Below are positions 40,779 to 49,883 of a stretch of DNA of 64,000 nucleotides, in pieces. Numbering within the stretch: the stretch's first letter is position 1; every line of letters begins with the position of its first letter. The translations under genes and the position numbers were made by a program. The notes under the pieces were generated by a model. The model made no database searches. It was not told the DNA's origin and saw nothing but the letters and a program-made list of their open reading frames with translations. The stretch spans positions 372,001 through 436,000 of the forward strand of contig NZ_JPHF01000002.1 of the NCBI RefSeq assembly GCF_000814325.1, in the 5' to 3' direction. Source of the DNA: Flavihumibacter sp. ZG627 (GTDB lineage: Bacteria > Bacteroidota > Bacteroidia > Chitinophagales > Chitinophagaceae).

Positions 40779-42269
40779 CTACCTCACTGTCGTGATCTTC
40801 AGCACGTTGGTAGGTAAATGCTCACGCACTGGCGTACTACCTGTACTTACAACCACATCGCCGCCATTGATGAAGCCGCGGCTCTTGAGGATCTCGATCT
40901 GGTCGGAGATAATATCATCCAGACTTTCTTCTTCATTATAGAAAAAGGCACGTACTCCCCAGCTCAGGCTGAGCTGGTTTACGAGGGTCCTTTCCTTGGT
41001 GAAGATATAGAGTGGTGAGCGGGGACGGTAACTGGATAACATGAAACCGGTATAACCACTCTGGGTCATACCAATCAGTGCATCAGAGTTGACATCCTTC
41101 GCGATCTTACAGGCATTGTAACAAATGGCATCACTGAGAAATGATGGTGAGTGCGGCTGCGGCGTGAGATCATCCTCACGGTTATAATTATACGCTTTGT
41201 TCTCTATTTCACCAATGATCTTACTCATGGTTTCAATAACCAGCACAGGGTGTTGCCCTGTAGCGGTTTCACCACTGAGCATCACAGCGTCAGCGCCTTC
41301 CATAACGGCATTGGCAACGTCGGTCACCTCGCTTCGGTTGGGCTTAACACGATCGATCATACTTTCCATCATCTGCGTTGCAACGATAACCGGCTTAGCG
41401 CGGTGCATACATTTGCGGATGATATCTTTCTGGATCAGCGGAACCTGCTCCATCGGGATCTCAACACCAAGGTCGCCCCGTGCGATCATCACACCATCAC
41501 TTTCAAGGATGATATCCCTCAGGTTGGTGATGGCTTCAGGCATCTCTATTTTGGAGATGACCTTGGTCTTGCTTTCGTTCTTATCAAGAATGGCACGGAG
41601 GTCGCGCAGGTCCTCAACACGTTTAACAAAAGAAAGCGCAACCCAGTCGAGTTTTTGCTCGATGATGAAATCGAGGTCGGCGAGATCTTTTTCGGTTAGG
41701 GCAGGAAGTGAGATCTTAGTATCGGGTAAGTTGATCCCTTTCTTGGAAGAGATCTTTCCTCCCAGTGTTACCATCACTTTTACATCATTGGCTGGGGTGA
41801 TCTCCACAACTTCCACTTCAATTTTACCATCATCAATAAAGATCCTGTTGCCTACCACTACATCTGCATGCAGGTTAGGATAGCTTACATAGATCTTTTC
41901 CATGGTGCCAATACATTTTGTATTGGTGAAAGTGAGGATATCACCTTCGCTGACCATAAGACTGTTGTGTTCAATTTCGCCAACGCGGAGCTTAGGGCCC
42001 TGCAGGTCGCCGAGGATGGCAATGTTATAAGGCTCGGTAGAATTGATATTGCGGATATGGTCAATGATCATTTGTTTGTCCTCATGGGAGCCATGGGAAA
42101 AATTCAGTCGGAATACATTGACGCCAGCTTTTACCAGTGCCAGGAGTTGTTCGTATTTATCACAGGCCGGGCCAACAGTTGCTACGATCTTCGTTCTTTT
42201 AAAAGCGTGTTGGCGACCTGCTTCTTTATCCATCTGCTGGTGCAGGTATTTGGAAGCGTGTTTAGACAT
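40779..42269 (-). CDS. pyk: Pyruvate kinase
   Basis: 496 residues. The barrel starts RTKIVATVGPACDKYEQLLA and AGVNVFRLNFSHGSHEDKQM. The active-site stretch is VISKIEMPEAITNLRDIILE, GVMIARGDLGVEIPMEQVPL, and AVMEGADAVMLSGETATGQH follows. The C-terminal domain (about 370-496) has SGYTGFMLSSYRPRSPLYIF and DVVVSTGSTPVREHLPTN. It makes pyruvate and ATP from phosphoenolpyruvate. A 26-residue N-terminal extension with QMDKEAGRQHAFK precedes the first strand. Encoded downstream of phosphofructokinase with 33 bp between, a glycolysis pair. Confidence 0.97.
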   Translation of the reverse strand: MSKHASKYLHQQMDKEAGRQHAFKRTKIVATVGPACDKYEQLLALVKAGVNVFRLNFSHGSHEDKQMIIDHIRNINSTEPYNIAILGDLQGPKLRVGEIEHNSLMVSEGDILTFTNTKCIGTMEKIYVSYPNLHADVVVGNRIFIDDGKIEVEVVEITPANDVKVMVTLGGKISSKKGINLPDTKISLPALTEKDLADLDFIIEQKLDWVALSFVKRVEDLRDLRAILDKNESKTKVISKIEMPEAITNLRDIILESDGVMIARGDLGVEIPMEQVPLIQKDIIRKCMHRAKPVIVATQMMESMIDRVKPNRSEVTDVANAVMEGADAVMLSGETATGQHPVLVIETMSKIIGEIENKAYNYNREDDLTPQPHSPSFLSDAICYNACKIAKDVNSDALIGMTQSGYTGFMLSSYRPRSPLYIFTKERTLVNQLSLSWGVRAFFYNEEESLDDIISDQIEILKSRGFINGGDVVVSTGSTPVREHLPTNVLKITTVR

Positions 42270-42302
42270 ATGTTTTGGTTTCGTTGCTTGAATGCTTGTT
42301 CA

Positions 42303-43289
42303 TCAGGAGGCGAGGATCTTAACGATCTTCATCCATTCCTCATTTATTTTCTGCTTTGCTTTAACCGCATTTTCCAGCGGGGTATAATGCATCTTATTGT
42401 TCTGGATACCCACCATCACATTGTGGCGGCCATTCATGAGTGATTCCACGGCATGGTATCCCATCCTGCTGGCGATCAGCCGGTCGAGACAGGTTGGTGA
42501 TCCACCCCTTTGAATATGGCCCAGTATACAAACCCTGGTATCTACTTTAGGTAATCTTGCTTTAACATGTTTGGCAACCTCTTCTGCACCACCAAATTCA
42601 TCGCCTTCAGCAACTACAATGAGGTTCACCAGCTTCTTGCGTTTTTCTTTTTCCAGCAGGCTGTCCAGAACGCTATTGATATCAGTTTTACGCTCCGGAA
42701 TAAGAATATGTTCAGCACCGGTTGCGATGCCGCTGTGTAAAGCAATATAACCGGCATCACGCCCCATCACTTCAATAATAAAAAGCCTGTCGTGCGCATC
42801 TGCTGTATCGCGGATCTTATCGATCGCTTCAACAGCAGTATTCACTGCCGTGTCGAACCCGATGGTGAAATCTGTACCTGAAATATCTTTGTCGATAGTA
42901 CCCGGAAGTCCGATACAGGGAATATCAAATTCCTGGCTGAATTTCAGGGCACCATTGAAAGATCCGTCGCCACCTATAATTACGAGCCCGTTGATCCCTC
43001 TATTCTTGAGGTTCTCATAGGCTTTTTTCCTTCCTTCATATTCAAAAAATTCTTTACACCGGGCTGTTTTAAGTATGGTACCACCGCGTTGGATAATATT
43101 GGCAACCGATCTTGATTCCATCTGGTAAATATCATCTTCTACCATGCCGGCATAACCCCTGATAATTCCATACACTTCTAATCCATGGTAAAGCCCGGTA
43201 CGCACCACTGCCCGAACCGCAGCATTCATTCCGGGTGAGTCACCGCCAGAGGTCAGCACCCCGATTTTTGTGACCTTTCTATCGTTCAT
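42303..43289 (-). CDS. pfkA: ATP-dependent 6-phosphofructokinase
   Basis: 328 residues, normal for the bacterial class. IGVLTSGGDSPGMNAAVRAV, VIIGGDGSFNGAL (Gly at the ATP site typical of ATP-PFK), PGTIDKDISGTDFTIGFDTA with catalytic Asp, VMGRDAGYIALHSGIATGAE and LGHIQRGGSPTCLDRL are all present. It phosphorylates fructose-6-phosphate, the product of NagB encoded nearby. It is the first gene of a pfkA-pyk pair. No TAnnTTTG box was found upstream. Confidence 0.97.
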   Translation of the reverse strand: MNDRKVTKIGVLTSGGDSPGMNAAVRAVVRTGLYHGLEVYGIIRGYAGMVEDDIYQMESRSVANIIQRGGTILKTARCKEFFEYEGRKKAYENLKNRGINGLVIIGGDGSFNGALKFSQEFDIPCIGLPGTIDKDISGTDFTIGFDTAVNTAVEAIDKIRDTADAHDRLFIIEVMGRDAGYIALHSGIATGAEHILIPERKTDINSVLDSLLEKEKRKKLVNLIVVAEGDEFGGAEEVAKHVKARLPKVDTRVCILGHIQRGGSPTCLDRLIASRMGYHAVESLMNGRHNVMVGIQNNKMHYTPLENAVKAKQKINEEWMKIVKILAS

Positions 43290-43457
43290 TGAATTAAATT
43301 AATTTGTTTTGGTTAGTCATAAAGTTAGCGTGGCAAGGTTCGCTGGAGCCGGCAATATTTTGCTTAGGCGCGCCAAAAATAAGGATTTGCCATGATTATG
43401 CGGGAGAACAGGTGAGCTGTTGTATTTTGCAGGGGTACATTTTCAAAAAAAAGCAAT

Positions 43458-45581
43458 ATGCGATCAAAAAATATCATTATTGTTCTACTTACACTTGTTA
43501 GTTTGGATGGGCTTGCACAGCTCAACTATCCCGAAACAAGAAAAACCGATACCAAAGAAGATTATCATGGCATCGCAGTAGAGGATCCTTACCGCTGGCT
43601 GGAAGATGATAACAGTGAAGAAACCAGGGCATGGGTGAAAGAACAGAATAAGGTGACATTTTCACATCTTGATAAAATCAGCTTCCGTGAAGACTGGAAA
43701 AAAAGAATGCTGGAGGTCAGCAATTATGAGAAAACTACCGCGCCAAACAGAAAGGGTGAATATTATTATTACTATCGCAATAATGGACTACAGAATCAAT
43801 CTGTATTATATCGCCGCAAGGGATTGACGGGTGCCGAGCAACTGGTAATAGATCCCAATAAATTATCTGCGGATGGAACCACAAGGATGACCAGTTTCTC
43901 GCTATCAAAAAATGGCCGTTATGCTGTGTATGCATTATCAAAAGGAGGGTCCGACTGGCAGAGTTATCGCGTGCGCGATCTGCAAACGGGTAAGGACCTT
44001 GCTGATCAGCTTGAGTGGGTAAAGGTATCTGGCATTGCCTGGCAGGGAAATGGATTTTATTATAGCCGATATCCGGCAACTGAAAAAGGAAAAGAACTAA
44101 GTACCAGGAATGAGAATCACCAGGTATATTATCATAAGATAGGCAGTTCACAGAAAGCAGATCAACTGATATATGAGGATGCAGCAAATCCACAGCGCTT
44201 TCATATTGCCTCAACCAGTGAAGATGAAAGATTTCTGATATTGAATATCAGCGACAGGGGCAAGGGATTTCAGGGCAATGCACTCTGGATAAAGGATAGC
44301 AAATCTGCTGATAAGAATTGGAAACCATTGGTGAAAGAACCCGGACAATATCTCTATTCCTGGATTGATAATTTTAATGATCGTATCATCCTTCGCACCA
44401 ATGATAAGGCGCCCAATTATAAATTGGTGGTGGCCAATGCAAAGAATCCTGATTTAGCAGCCTGGGAGCCATTTGTAGAAGAGCGTAATTATCCCATGCA
44501 GGGTGCGGGAAGCGGAGGTGGAAAATTATTTCTCAACTACCTCGAGAATATCAGTTCACATATCTATATCGTGAATAGTGATGGAACCCCTGAAGGAGAA
44601 GTGAATTTGCCGGGAATTGGCAGCGTCAGCGGTTTTGATGGCAATATGGATGATAAGGATTTGTTCTACACTTTCAGCTCCTATACTTATCCGCCCACGA
44701 TTTTCAGGTATGATATCGCCACAGAAAAATCATCCGTTTTTAAGGCGCCAACCATACCATCCTATGATCCAAAGGCCTACGAAACAAAGCAGGTGTTTTA
44801 TCCCTCAAAAGATGGTACCAGGGTTCCGATGTTCATCACGCATAAAAAGGGAATTGAATTGAATGGCGAAAACCCTGTTTTGTTATATGCTTATGGCGGA
44901 TTCAATATCAGCATGACACCCGGTTTCAGTGCGGTGAATTTAACATGGCTTGAGCAGGGTGGTGTGTATGCTGTTGCTAACCTAAGAGGCGGTTCGGAGC
45001 TTGGTGAAAAATGGCATGAGGCAGGAATGCTCGAAAAGAAGCAAAATGTATTTGATGATTTTATTGCAGCAGCAGAATACCTGGTGAGTCAGAAATATAC
45101 CAATCCAAAAAAACTTGCTATACAGGGAGGTTCAAACGGCGCACTCTTAATAGGCGCTGTGATCAACCAGCGTCCGGATCTTTTTGGTGTTGCTATTCCA
45201 CAGGTTGGTGTGATGGATATGTTGCGCTACCAGAAGTTTACGATCGGCTGGAACTGGATCGCCGAATATGGAAGCAGCGAGAAACCTGAACATTTTCCCT
45301 TCCTCTATAAATATTCCCCCATTCATAATATCAGGGAAGGAATTGCGTATCCACCTACTATCATTACAACAGCGGATCATGACGACAGGGTAGTGCCTGC
45401 ACATTCATTTAAGTATGCCGCCACTTTGCAGGAAAAATACAAAGGAGAGAATCCGGTGATCATCAGGATCGATACCAATTCGGGACATGGCGCAAGTAAT
45501 CTTAGTAAATCGATTGAGCTCTATGCCGACCTGATGTCATTTGCATTTTACCATATGGGACTCACCCCAAAATTCAACTGA
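43458..45581 (+). CDS. Prolyl oligopeptidase, S9 family
   Basis: 707 residues with a signal peptide (MRSKNIIIVLLTLVSLDGLA, then QL). The N-terminal part has the family start NYPETRKTDTKEDYHGIAVE and DPYRWLEDDNSEETRAWVKE, then a seven-bladed propeller. The catalytic domain (about 430-707) has VLLYAYGGFNISMTPGFSAV, the nucleophile in AIQGGSNGALLIGAVINQRP (Ser at about 557), Asp in TADHDDRVVPAHSF and His in NSGHGASN. It cuts short peptides after Pro. Periplasmic. The next gene starts within its stop codon. Confidence 0.96.
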   Translation: MRSKNIIIVLLTLVSLDGLAQLNYPETRKTDTKEDYHGIAVEDPYRWLEDDNSEETRAWVKEQNKVTFSHLDKISFREDWKKRMLEVSNYEKTTAPNRKGEYYYYYRNNGLQNQSVLYRRKGLTGAEQLVIDPNKLSADGTTRMTSFSLSKNGRYAVYALSKGGSDWQSYRVRDLQTGKDLADQLEWVKVSGIAWQGNGFYYSRYPATEKGKELSTRNENHQVYYHKIGSSQKADQLIYEDAANPQRFHIASTSEDERFLILNISDRGKGFQGNALWIKDSKSADKNWKPLVKEPGQYLYSWIDNFNDRIILRTNDKAPNYKLVVANAKNPDLAAWEPFVEERNYPMQGAGSGGGKLFLNYLENISSHIYIVNSDGTPEGEVNLPGIGSVSGFDGNMDDKDLFYTFSSYTYPPTIFRYDIATEKSSVFKAPTIPSYDPKAYETKQVFYPSKDGTRVPMFITHKKGIELNGENPVLLYAYGGFNISMTPGFSAVNLTWLEQGGVYAVANLRGGSELGEKWHEAGMLEKKQNVFDDFIAAAEYLVSQKYTNPKKLAIQGGSNGALLIGAVINQRPDLFGVAIPQVGVMDMLRYQKFTIGWNWIAEYGSSEKPEHFPFLYKYSPIHNIREGIAYPPTIITTADHDDRVVPAHSFKYAATLQEKYKGENPVIIRIDTNSGHGASNLSKSIELYADLMSFAFYHMGLTPKFN

Positions 45582-46468
45582 TGAAAGTATTGGTTACAGG
45601 GGCCAATGGCCTGGTGGGAAGGGTTTTGGTGAAAGCATTGGCGCTTGCCGGCCATGAGGTGATAGCTACCGGTAAAGGGCCATCAAGGTTAGGATTTGAG
45701 CATAATTTATTGAGATGGTATGATGCTGATATAACCCATCCATTTCAGCTTCGGAGTATAATGGAAGCGGAGAAGCCTGAAGTGGTTATTCATGGAGCTG
45801 CAATGACGCAGGTAGATGAATGTGAGCAAAGGCAGAAGGAAGCACATTCGTTGAATGTGGAGGCAACTGCCAGATTATTACTGGACGCGGAAGAATTCAG
45901 CAGTTACTTTATTTTTCTTTCCACTGATTTTGTATTTGATGGTGAGCGGGGAATATATAGTGAAGAAGATGATGTTAATCCGATCAGCTGGTATGGGCAA
46001 ACAAAAGTAGAGGCAGAGGCGGTTGTGCAAACATCCACCATACCGTGGGCCATTGTGCGCACCTGTTTGGTATATGGTGCAAAACCAGAAGGGGGAAGGG
46101 CAAATCTTTATAGCTGGATCAGGGAAAGTCTTGAAGCCGGCAAAGCTATAAAAGTGGTGGATGACCAGTGGCGAACCCCAACACTTGTAGATGACCTGGT
46201 GAATGGAATACTCTTGCTGGTAGAAAAGCAAAAAGAGGGGATCTGGCATTTGTCCGGGAAGGACCAGCTTACCCCATACCGGTTTGCATTGAAACTGGCA
46301 GGCGCTTATGGATTGGATAGCGGGTTGCTGGAGAAAGTTACCGCTGATAATTTCAGTCAGCCCGGAAGGCGACCATTATTAACCGGGTTTAATATTGAGA
46401 AAGCATCAATGGAACTGGGTTTTGCGCCCAGGTCCATTGATGAATCGCTTGAATATCTAAGACAATGA
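45581..46468 (+). CDS. RmlD-like NAD(P)-dependent sugar-nucleotide reductase (SDR)
   Basis: 295 residues. The ATG overlaps the TGA of the peptidase gene by one base, indicating coupling. The Rossmann motif is KVLVTGANGLVGRVLVKALA, and EKPEVVIHGAAMTQVDECEQ, FIFLSTDFVFDGERGIYSEE, the catalytic Y-x-x-x-K in SWYGQTKVEAEAVV and GIWHLSGKDQLTPYRF complete the RmlD_sub_bind layout. Relatives reduce dTDP-4-dehydrorhamnose or act in other sugar routes. No other rml gene is here, so the substrate is open. It overlaps the CtlX gene on the other strand by 12 bp. Confidence 0.92.
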   Translation: MKVLVTGANGLVGRVLVKALALAGHEVIATGKGPSRLGFEHNLLRWYDADITHPFQLRSIMEAEKPEVVIHGAAMTQVDECEQRQKEAHSLNVEATARLLLDAEEFSSYFIFLSTDFVFDGERGIYSEEDDVNPISWYGQTKVEAEAVVQTSTIPWAIVRTCLVYGAKPEGGRANLYSWIRESLEAGKAIKVVDDQWRTPTLVDDLVNGILLLVEKQKEGIWHLSGKDQLTPYRFALKLAGAYGLDSGLLEKVTADNFSQPGRRPLLTGFNIEKASMELGFAPRSIDESLEYLRQ

Positions 46469-47377
46469 TTTAAGGGGAAGGAAAACCTCCGCCATCATAC
46501 ATCTCGCACTGCCACCGCCATTGGTTTCAATAGTGGTGATATCAGAATGTATTATAGGGTTGAATGACTCCAGTTCCTGTTGCTGGTTTGCAGAAAGGGA
46601 ATGATAGGCTTGTGAGCTCATCACAAGGAATTTCTTCCCATCCTTATTATTCACCTGAAGCATATTACCAGCGAAAGAATTCATCTGGTCTATAGATATT
46701 TCTATGATCTTTTTGCCACTCTGCCTGATCTTTTCTGCAACCATTTCTCTTTCGGCCGGGTCTGTGATGGAATCAAGGCAGATCACCACATACTGATCGG
46801 CCACGCACATCATTACATTGGTATGGTAGATCTCGCGGCCCTGCTGATCACGCGAGAAAAAGGTGACAGCAGAATATCCGAATTGCTGGCAAAACTGGCC
46901 AACGAGTTCCTGGCTGGTGCGGGGTGAGAGGCAGGCATAACAGATCTTATTTTCCCTGTCTAGCACCATACTACCGGTGCCTTCCAGGAAACGATCTGCT
47001 GCTTCTTCTTTGCTCCAGTCGATCAGCTGGCTATGATCAAACTTGCCGAATATATTTTCAAGTACCTGGGGCTTTCTTTCAGCGCGGCGATTGACGGCAA
47101 ACATGGGGTATAATACTACGGTTCCATCATCATGAAAGCTAACCCAGTTGTTGGGAAAAATTGAATCGGGTGTATAGGGCTCCGGAGTATCATGTATAAC
47201 GGTAACGTCTATGCCATTTTGTTGCAGTTTGCCCACGAATCCATCGAATTCAGCGGCCGCTTTATCCTGTGCATCATCAGACTCGGTGGCTACCTGGAAG
47301 GCATTGTTCACGGCCGTTTCGGCATTGAAGCTGAAGTTCACCGGCCTTATCATCATTATATGGGAAGTGGTTTGCAT
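46457..47377 (-). CDS. ctlX: CtlX-like hydrolase, guanidino-modifying enzyme superfamily
   Basis: 306 residues. It begins SHIMMIRPVNFSFNAETAVN and has the substrate-site segment PEPYTPDSIFPNNWVSFHDD, GTVVLYPMFAVNRRAERKPQ, a His in REIYHTNVMM and the catalytic Cys in GGGSARCMMAEVFLP at about 293. This is the CtlX (citrulline utilisation hydrolase) group of the arginine deiminase/amidinotransferase superfamily. It is encoded 9 bp downstream of an arginine-deiminase-like gene, so the two act on arginine or citrulline together. The two enzymes share the superfamily fold but are not close paralogues. Cytoplasmic. Confidence 0.9.
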   Translation of the reverse strand: MQTTSHIMMIRPVNFSFNAETAVNNAFQVATESDDAQDKAAAEFDGFVGKLQQNGIDVTVIHDTPEPYTPDSIFPNNWVSFHDDGTVVLYPMFAVNRRAERKPQVLENIFGKFDHSQLIDWSKEEAADRFLEGTGSMVLDRENKICYACLSPRTSQELVGQFCQQFGYSAVTFFSRDQQGREIYHTNVMMCVADQYVVICLDSITDPAEREMVAEKIRQSGKKIIEISIDQMNSFAGNMLQVNNKDGKKFLVMSSQAYHSLSANQQQELESFNPIIHSDITTIETNGGGSARCMMAEVFLPLKSLS

Positions 47378-47386
47378 GGTATTATT

Positions 47387-48841
47387 TTATTTTTCATCCA
47401 GTGGATCTCTCAGGAGGGGCATGCTCATACAATGGAAGCCCCCGCGTGCCCTGGATAATTCAGCAGAAGGCATTGTAATGAGGCAGTCCTTTAACTTCTC
47501 CACTGTTGTTGTTCCTTCTTCCAGTTGATTGAGAAGTTCCTTTGCTTCTATTACTGTGAAGCCTGCATTTACAAAGGCATCGGCGGTTTTATCATTGCGG
47601 TCATAACCCAGCACCACGCCTTCTTTCAGTGCGAGTACATTGCAGGAGTCTGTCCACTGTTCGCGTGCATCAAAAGGAAACTCATTATTGCCGGAATAGA
47701 TGAATCGAACTTTTTCATCACAGCCAAGATCATTACGGCTGATATCTGTGAGCAGGTCTTCGAGGTTATCGAAATAAACGGGGTTATCAAGATCTTTTTT
47801 GCGGAATTGAATGATCTTGATCTTATGATCTTCTTTTTTGCCTTCGAGGATACGTTGAACGATATCGGCATCATCTTTCTTGATTGCCTTTTTGGAGAAA
47901 TGTCCCAGCATAACCCATACATTTCTTTTAACCTGGGTGAACACCGTATCGATATGCATATAGTCGCGTTTCTTGGGGATCTTCACTACAGAAACTTTCT
48001 TAACCACGCCTTTATTAAAGAGGGCATGTACCGCCTGGTGAGCGGCTTCCATACTGGTTCTTTCGCTTACGCCTATCAGCACATGATCTTTACTAACAAC
48101 CATCACGTCGCCACCTTCGAGGGTTACCTTCCTGTCATCACCTTCTTTTGGTAAAAGGAAATGCTGGTGGGTATCGGGGAGTTCAATGATATTGTTGCGC
48201 AGGTCGGCGAAAAGCGGGTGGTTAAAAAATATATAACGCACCAGCAGCGCTTCACGGGTCCTGGCTTTTTTAGCCGGCTTATTAAGAAGGATATGGTTGT
48301 TGATGGTGATACCAATATCCCTGGTGAAAATAAAGTTTGGGATTGGCGGAAAGAGCATGATCTTATCAGAAAGACTACCGCTGATGAAAATCTTTGCGAG
48401 GTCAGCGGGAGAGTGGTTCATCATCTCCTGCTGGCTTTCATAGGAGCAGCCTTCAATAGCACAAACTGAGGCCACCAGGGTGATCCTGATCTCCCGGTCT
48501 TCCAGGATCTCTTCAAGCAGCCACTGCAATTCTATCACTTTATCTGAGCGATAAAAATCCTTGTGGGCGGGCTTGTAGAAATTCCTTTTCGCATCAGGAG
48601 TATCGATCTCCTTCAACCTGCCTTTGATCTTTTCGGGATCAAGGAAATAGAGCAGGATCTTGGTATAATAATCATACTCTTTCCGCCGGATGGTATCCAG
48701 GTGAACAATATCTTCAAAGAGCCAGTCCTGCGCTTTGGAAGGAACCACCTTTCCGAGGCCGCTGTCGGGACTATGAACTAATAATCTTCTAAGTGTACCA
48801 ATTTCGCTGGTAACGTTGGCAAATGCTAAGTCTTTAGGCAT
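47387..48841 (-). CDS. Arginine deiminase family protein
   Basis: 484 residues, longer than the about 410 of classical ArcA. The start ASEIGTLRRLLVHSPD-like segment (EIGTLRRLLVHSPDSGLGKV), FTRDIGITINNHILLNKPAK, LEGGDVMVVSKDHVLIGVSE, HIDTVFTQVKRNVWVMLG, DSCNVLALKEGVVLGYDRND and the catalytic Cys in RARGGFHCMSMPLLRD match the family. The middle section with FLDPEKIKGRLKEIDTPDAK and the extra length mark a Bacteroidota-specific subgroup whose substrate I cannot fix. Arginine hydrolysis to citrulline and ammonia is the likely reaction. First gene of a pair with CtlX. Confidence 0.9.
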   Translation of the reverse strand: MPKDLAFANVTSEIGTLRRLLVHSPDSGLGKVVPSKAQDWLFEDIVHLDTIRRKEYDYYTKILLYFLDPEKIKGRLKEIDTPDAKRNFYKPAHKDFYRSDKVIELQWLLEEILEDREIRITLVASVCAIEGCSYESQQEMMNHSPADLAKIFISGSLSDKIMLFPPIPNFIFTRDIGITINNHILLNKPAKKARTREALLVRYIFFNHPLFADLRNNIIELPDTHQHFLLPKEGDDRKVTLEGGDVMVVSKDHVLIGVSERTSMEAAHQAVHALFNKGVVKKVSVVKIPKKRDYMHIDTVFTQVKRNVWVMLGHFSKKAIKKDDADIVQRILEGKKEDHKIKIIQFRKKDLDNPVYFDNLEDLLTDISRNDLGCDEKVRFIYSGNNEFPFDAREQWTDSCNVLALKEGVVLGYDRNDKTADAFVNAGFTVIEAKELLNQLEEGTTTVEKLKDCLITMPSAELSRARGGFHCMSMPLLRDPLDEK

Positions 48842-48994
48842 ATAAAAATGATTATAACTAAATAAGAATTTAGTAAACAGCAGGAAATATAACAGCGCTG
48901 TCAGTAAGGCTGGTAATAGTTAGCCGGAAGTGCTTTGGAAGCAAATGATGATATGGCTATTGTGCTGTACATTGTATATGCCAAAACTACAGTA

Positions 48995-49816
48995 TTATTC
49001 CCGAATGGCCACAACCGGAACATGGGTGTGATAAAGCAGGCGTTTTGTATTACTTGGGTTGAACAGGGCAGAAAAGAAACTATGTTTCCGAGGCACTGTT
49101 ATGATGAGGTCAATGTCTTTGTCTTTAGAGAATATATTAATGGTTTCAACGAAATCACCGATCCGGATAAAGTAGAATTCGGGGTTGAAACCGTCCAGCA
49201 TCTGCTGCAGATCGGCCTTTTCTTTTTTATACTCTTCAGTCAGTTCCACATAATGGTCAACATCAATATTTACAATATGCAGGTTAGCCTCGAAGATGGA
49301 AAGGACTGATCTTAACTGGTGAATGGGGGTACTGGTTTTTGCATTCTTCATATCGGTTGCGAAAAGAATATTTTTCACTCCTTTATATGCTGCATTTGGT
49401 GGAACGATGAGAACCGGGCAAACGGCTTCCAGGGCCATATTGAGGGAGTTACTTCCCATCAGCAATTGCTGCAGGCGGGTAGCGCCTGTGAGGCCCATTA
49501 TGATCATGTCGGCCCCCTGGTGTCTTACATATCTAACCAGGTTTTCAGTGAGGGAATCACCTTCTTCGGCGATCGTTTCAACATCCAGTCCCGGTGGGAG
49601 GTCGGCCACAATATTACCCAGGGCCATTTCAACCACCTGCCTGCGTGCTTCTGTATTGTTCTCCAGGGGGGTACCATCCGAACCGGCAAGAACAGGGCTG
49701 AAAACATGGTAAAAAGCCAGTTTTGTGTCCTTCAGATCTGCTGCAAGTGCAGCAGCATAGCGGGCAGCATTACGCGAGGTTTCTGAAAAATCGATAGGAA
49801 CAAGCAGTCTCTTCAT
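48995..49816 (-). CDS. Universal stress protein with two UspA domains
   Basis: 273 residues from ATG 49816 ([20 protein letters not shown]); the frame is open upstream into the prfC gene but without similarity. Domain 1 (about 1-145) ends [20 protein letters not shown], the G-x-x-G-x9-G-(S/T) ATP motif. Domain 2 (about 150-273) has [20 protein letters not shown] and ends [20 protein letters not shown]; its motif is degenerate, so only domain 1 may bind ATP. Divergent from prfC with 67 bp between starts. Cytoplasmic. Confidence 0.93.
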   Translation of the reverse strand: MKRLLVPIDFSETSRNAARYAAALAADLKDTKLAFYHVFSPVLAGSDGTPLENNTEARRQVVEMALGNIVADLPPGLDVETIAEEGDSLTENLVRYVRHQGADMIIMGLTGATRLQQLLMGSNSLNMALEAVCPVLIVPPNAAYKGVKNILFATDMKNAKTSTPIHQLRSVLSIFEANLHIVNIDVDHYVELTEEYKKEKADLQQMLDGFNPEFYFIRIGDFVETINIFSKDKDIDLIITVPRKHSFFSALFNPSNTKRLLYHTHVPVVAIRE

Positions 49817-49867
49817 GGTATTTATTTGTGGAAATTTACAAAATGATTCTTCATCCTCCGCATGTAT

Positions 49868-49875
49868 TACCTTTG
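49868..49875 (+). promoter_or_regulatory. Candidate -7 box (TACCTTTG) for prfC, eight bases before the ATG
   Basis: Exact TAnnTTTG match. With ATG at 49884 the transcript would have almost no leader. No TTTG element is present at -33, so this is tentative. Confidence 0.35.
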
Positions 49876-49883
49876 CGCCCGTC

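Noticed and set aside
40755-40785. CCATCCCT-type repeat as part of a CRISPR array
   Set aside because: The units are only 8-11 bp, irregular, and have no spacers of constant length; simple sequence.
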